From positions 2,863,501 to 2,927,500 of the forward strand of contig NZ_CP125619.1 of the NCBI RefSeq assembly GCF_030053115.1: a stretch of 64,000 nucleotides of DNA. The letters are read 5' to 3'. A model generated the notes under the pieces. It saw only the letters and a list, made by a program, of their open reading frames with translations. It searched no databases and had not been told where the DNA came from. Shown piece after piece: positions 62,022 through 64,000 of the stretch (position 1 is the stretch's first letter; each line of letters opens with the position of its first letter). The position numbers and the translations under genes were made by a program. This stretch comes from Pseudomonas svalbardensis. GTDB taxonomy: Bacteria; Pseudomonadota; Gammaproteobacteria; Pseudomonadales; Pseudomonadaceae.

Positions 62022-62606
62022 ATGAGTCTGATTATCTCGATGGCGGCATTTGCATTGGTGGCCTCGATAACGCCAGGGCCGGTGAATATCGTGGCGTTGA
62101 GTTCCGGCGCGCAGTTTGGTTTTCGCGCCAGTCAACGGCATGTAGCCGGGGCGACGTTGGGTTTTGTCGTGTTGTTGGTATTGATGGGATTAGGGCTGCA
62201 TGAAGTGTTGCAGCGATGGCCAGCGCTGACGCAGGTGGTGCAATGGGCGGGTGTGGCGTTCCTGTTGTACATGGCCTTCAAGTTGGCTGCCGACAAGGGA
62301 CATCTGGATGCGAAAGAGTCAGGCCGTGCGCCGTCGATGCTGTACGGCGCCGTCATGCAATGGCTCAATCCGAAAGCCTGGCTGGCTTGTGTTGCCGGCA
62401 TGGGCGCTTTTGTGGCGGATGGCGAGGCGCGACTGGTCTGGCAGTTTGCGGCGGTGTATCTGGTGATTTGCTACCTGTCCGTCGGCTGCTGGGCCTATGC
62501 CGGGACGTTTTTACGCGGCTATCTGAGTAACTCGGCGGGCATGCGCCTGTTCAATCGGAGCATGGCGTTGCTGCTGGCGGCGAGCGCGGTGTACCTGTTG
62601 TTTTAA
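62022..62606 (+). CDS. LysE-family amino acid exporter
   Basis: The 194-residue protein has about six membrane helices and the family motifs MSLIISMAAFALVASITPGP NIV (TPGP(V/N)N near residue 20), GFRASQRHVAGATLGF near 35, QWLNPKAWL near 115 (the 'NPKAxL' of helix 4-5) and a late AGMRLFNRSMALLLAAS. ATG 62022 follows GAAGGTCTGTG; a GTG three bases earlier is less likely. Unlike the two fragments, this copy is complete. It converges on the AraC gene with a 4-bp overlap. Confidence 0.9.
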   Translation: MSLIISMAAFALVASITPGPVNIVALSSGAQFGFRASQRHVAGATLGFVVLLVLMGLGLHEVLQRWPALTQVVQWAGVAFLLYMAFKLAADKGHLDAKESGRAPSMLYGAVMQWLNPKAWLACVAGMGAFVADGEARLVWQFAAVYLVICYLSVGCWAYAGTFLRGYLSNSAGMRLFNRSMALLLAASAVYLLF

Positions 62607-63436
62607 CCGCGGTACTGCCCCGGCGTCGCCGCCAGATGTTGTTTGAACGCTCGCTGAAAATGCGCCTGATCGGCAAACCCGGCTTCGAGTGCCACATCGG
62701 CGATCAGCTTGCCGCTGCGCAGCTGATCGCGGGCGAACTGGATACGCCGGTTGACCAGAAAGGCGTGGGGCGTCATGGCGTAATGCTGCTTGAACGCACG
62801 GATCAGGTAGGACGGCGATAGCTGGGCCGCCTCGCAAATGTCTTCGAGTTTGAGCATGTGCGTGCAGTTGTCGCGGATGTAATCGGCCGCCCGTTCCAGT
62901 TTGAAATTGGGCTCGCGCAGCGGTTGATCGATCGGATTGAGCCGCTGCTGTACGTCGGTGAAAAACTCCACGGCCGCGCTTTGCTTGCGCAACACGTCTT
63001 GCTGCGCATCGACCAGCACGTCGTACAAACCTTTCAGGCCGGCAAACAGGTCGCTGTCGTGAGTGTGGGTGATGGAAAACCGGCGAAACGCCAAGTCCTG
63101 GCTGAAGCCGAGCTGATGTTGCAAATCGGTCAGCCAAGGTGTCTCGACGTACAGCATCAGGTACGACCACGGCTGGTCATCGATGGGATTGCAGGCGTGG
63201 ACATCGCCGGGATTCATCAGTACCACGGTGCCGGCACTGACCTGAAACTCCGATTGCTCGTGGAGGTAGGTACTGCGCCCGGCCGTGATCGCACCGATGG
63301 AAAAGTGCTCGTGAGAATGCCGGGTGTAGCAGACCTCGCGGCCGTCGGCGATGGAGCGGGCTTCGATGAACGGCAGGGCGTCGTCGCGCCAGAAGCGCGG
63401 GGCTTTGTCAGCGTTTTTGGCAACGGCGGGCTTCAT
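62603..63436 (-). CDS. AraC-family regulator
   Basis: The 277-residue protein has an N-terminal cupin-like sensing domain (CYTRHSHEHFSIGAITAGRSTYLHEQSEFQVSAGTVVLMNPGDVHACNP, residues ~36-85) and a C-terminal double HTH (MLKLEDICEAAQLSPSYLIRAFKQHYAMTPHAFL; IADVALEAGFADQAHFQRAFKQHLAATPGQYRG). It probably regulates the convergent LysE exporter gene, a usual pairing, or the VOC gene 33 bp upstream. Confidence 0.9.
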   Translation of the reverse strand: MKPAVAKNADKAPRFWRDDALPFIEARSIADGREVCYTRHSHEHFSIGAITAGRSTYLHEQSEFQVSAGTVVLMNPGDVHACNPIDDQPWSYLMLYVETPWLTDLQHQLGFSQDLAFRRFSITHTHDSDLFAGLKGLYDVLVDAQQDVLRKQSAAVEFFTDVQQRLNPIDQPLREPNFKLERAADYIRDNCTHMLKLEDICEAAQLSPSYLIRAFKQHYAMTPHAFLVNRRIQFARDQLRSGKLIADVALEAGFADQAHFQRAFKQHLAATPGQYRG

Positions 63437-63469
63437 GGTCAGTCCTCGGCAGGTCAGCGTCGAAGTGTA

Positions 63470-63973
63470 TTAGCTCTCGCCGTCAAAGGCTCGTTGCAGC
63501 GCTGCGATATCGAGTTTTTTCATCTGCAACATCGCCGTCATGGCGCGTTGGGATTTTGCTGTGTCGGGATCTTTAATCATGTCCATCAGGGCCACCGGCA
63601 CGATCTGCCAGGACACGCCGAATTTGTCCTTGAGCCAGCCGCATTGCTGGGCCTCAACGGGACCGCCCGCGGACAGGCGCCCCCAGAAGTGGTCAACTTC
63701 TTCCTGAGTATGGCAATTGACCTGAAATGAAACCGCTTCATTGAACTTGAGTAGGGGACCGCCGTTGAGGCCGGTAAAACTCTGTCCGTCCAGTTCGAAA
63801 CTGACCGTCATCACCGAACCTTCGGGCCTGGCGTGGATATCCTGACCGGCCTTGCCGTAGTGGGTGGTGGCGCTGATTTTCGAATGATCGAAGATCGCAC
63901 AATAGAACTTCGCGGCTTCCTCGGCCTGATTGTCGAACCACAGACAGGGCGTGAGTTTTTGAACGCGGTGCAT
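63470..63973 (-). CDS. VOC-family protein (PhnB / 3-demethylubiquinone-like)
   Basis: The 167-residue protein has the glyoxalase/VOC fold of the PhnB-like group: RVQKLTPCLWFDNQAEEAAKFY (residues ~3-25), MTVSFELDGQSFTGLNGGP near 55, and DKFGVSWQIVPVALMDMI near 115. Despite names such as 3-demethylubiquinone methyltransferase, most members have no proven enzyme role. It precedes the AraC gene with a 33-bp gap; the promoter is likely at the window edge. Confidence 0.88.
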   Translation of the reverse strand: MHRVQKLTPCLWFDNQAEEAAKFYCAIFDHSKISATTHYGKAGQDIHARPEGSVMTVSFELDGQSFTGLNGGPLLKFNEAVSFQVNCHTQEEVDHFWGRLSAGGPVEAQQCGWLKDKFGVSWQIVPVALMDMIKDPDTAKSQRAMTAMLQMKKLDIAALQRAFDGES

Positions 63974-64000
63974 GGTGTAGCTCCTCTACGGATTACTCAG

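Overview
The window looks like the chromosome of a fluorescent pseudomonad (Pseudomonas fluorescens group). The reasons are high GC, many family-typical proteins (NorCBD/Dnr, PqqA-E, OprD porin, DUF1652, AcnB, MiaE) and at least fifteen REP/REPIN-type palindromes of the GTGGGAGCGAGCCTGCTCGC kind between genes. No tRNA, rRNA, CRISPR array or complete mobile element was seen.

Layout. (1) 1-7954: nitric oxide respiration and its control: norE (3' end), norF, norC, norB, norD, then dnrP-dnr and a 29-codon membrane peptide on the other strand, nnrS with a four-helix membrane protein, and a 5'-truncated di-iron repair gene (ric/ytfE/dnrN). A perfect Dnr/Anr box precedes norC and a weaker one precedes nnrS. 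(2) 8154-18463: PQQ-dependent alcohol oxidation: a quinoprotein dehydrogenase with the Asp-x-Asp signature of lanthanide enzymes (PedH type), aldehyde dehydrogenase, pqqABCDE, an iron-type alcohol dehydrogenase (ErcA type) and an overlapping hybrid sensor kinase. (3) 18448-22850: hexuronate oxidation (mutarotase, SMP-30 lactonase, uronate dehydrogenase, OprD porin) with three copies of a TCGTACGAC-like operator. (4) 23002-24231: copC-copD. (5) 24372-32819: reductive pyrimidine/hydantoin catabolism: TetR regulator, pydA, pydX, hydA, NCS1 transporter and a carbamoyl-amino-acid hydrolase.

(6) 32826-38553: a self-contained ECF41 sigma factor/carboxymuconolactone-decarboxylase-like pair with a textbook ECF41 promoter, a triple-PAS LuxR regulator, small proteins, a Gfo/Idh oxidoreductase behind two RpiR-like operators, and an unidentified translationally coupled pair of small ORFs beside a nested 200-bp palindrome. 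(7) 38588-44101: SDR, APH-like kinase, 2-hydroxyacid dehydrogenase, TetR, a tautomerase relic and a serine-type transporter. (8) 44235-50613: acnB with a structured upstream region, DUF1289 protein, an Anr-boxed universal stress protein, miaE, GFA-like protein, thioesterase. (9) 50801-54011: LysR regulator, agmatine-deiminase paralogue and a frameshifted polyamine-binding protein.

(10) 54014-63973: DNA alkylation repair (AlkA-like glycosylase, Ada), then a scarred region. Two complementary halves of a LysE-type exporter lie 4.5 kb apart on one strand. Between them are an MFS exporter, a LysR regulator, two genes left over from a larger lipid-associated cluster, a transposase tail and the C-terminal half of an FAD monooxygenase. 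Imperfect inverted copies of a short repeat lie close to both edges, which suggests an insertion followed by decay. An intact LysE exporter, an AraC regulator and a VOC protein close the window.

I found no wholly new multi-gene system. The best candidates for undescribed biology are the coupled small-ORF pair with its nested palindrome (37853-38553), the 29-residue peptide between dnr and nnrS, the bounded island inside lysE, and repeat-driven changes to coding sequence (the AlkA tail; two palindromes broken by the same 11-mer).
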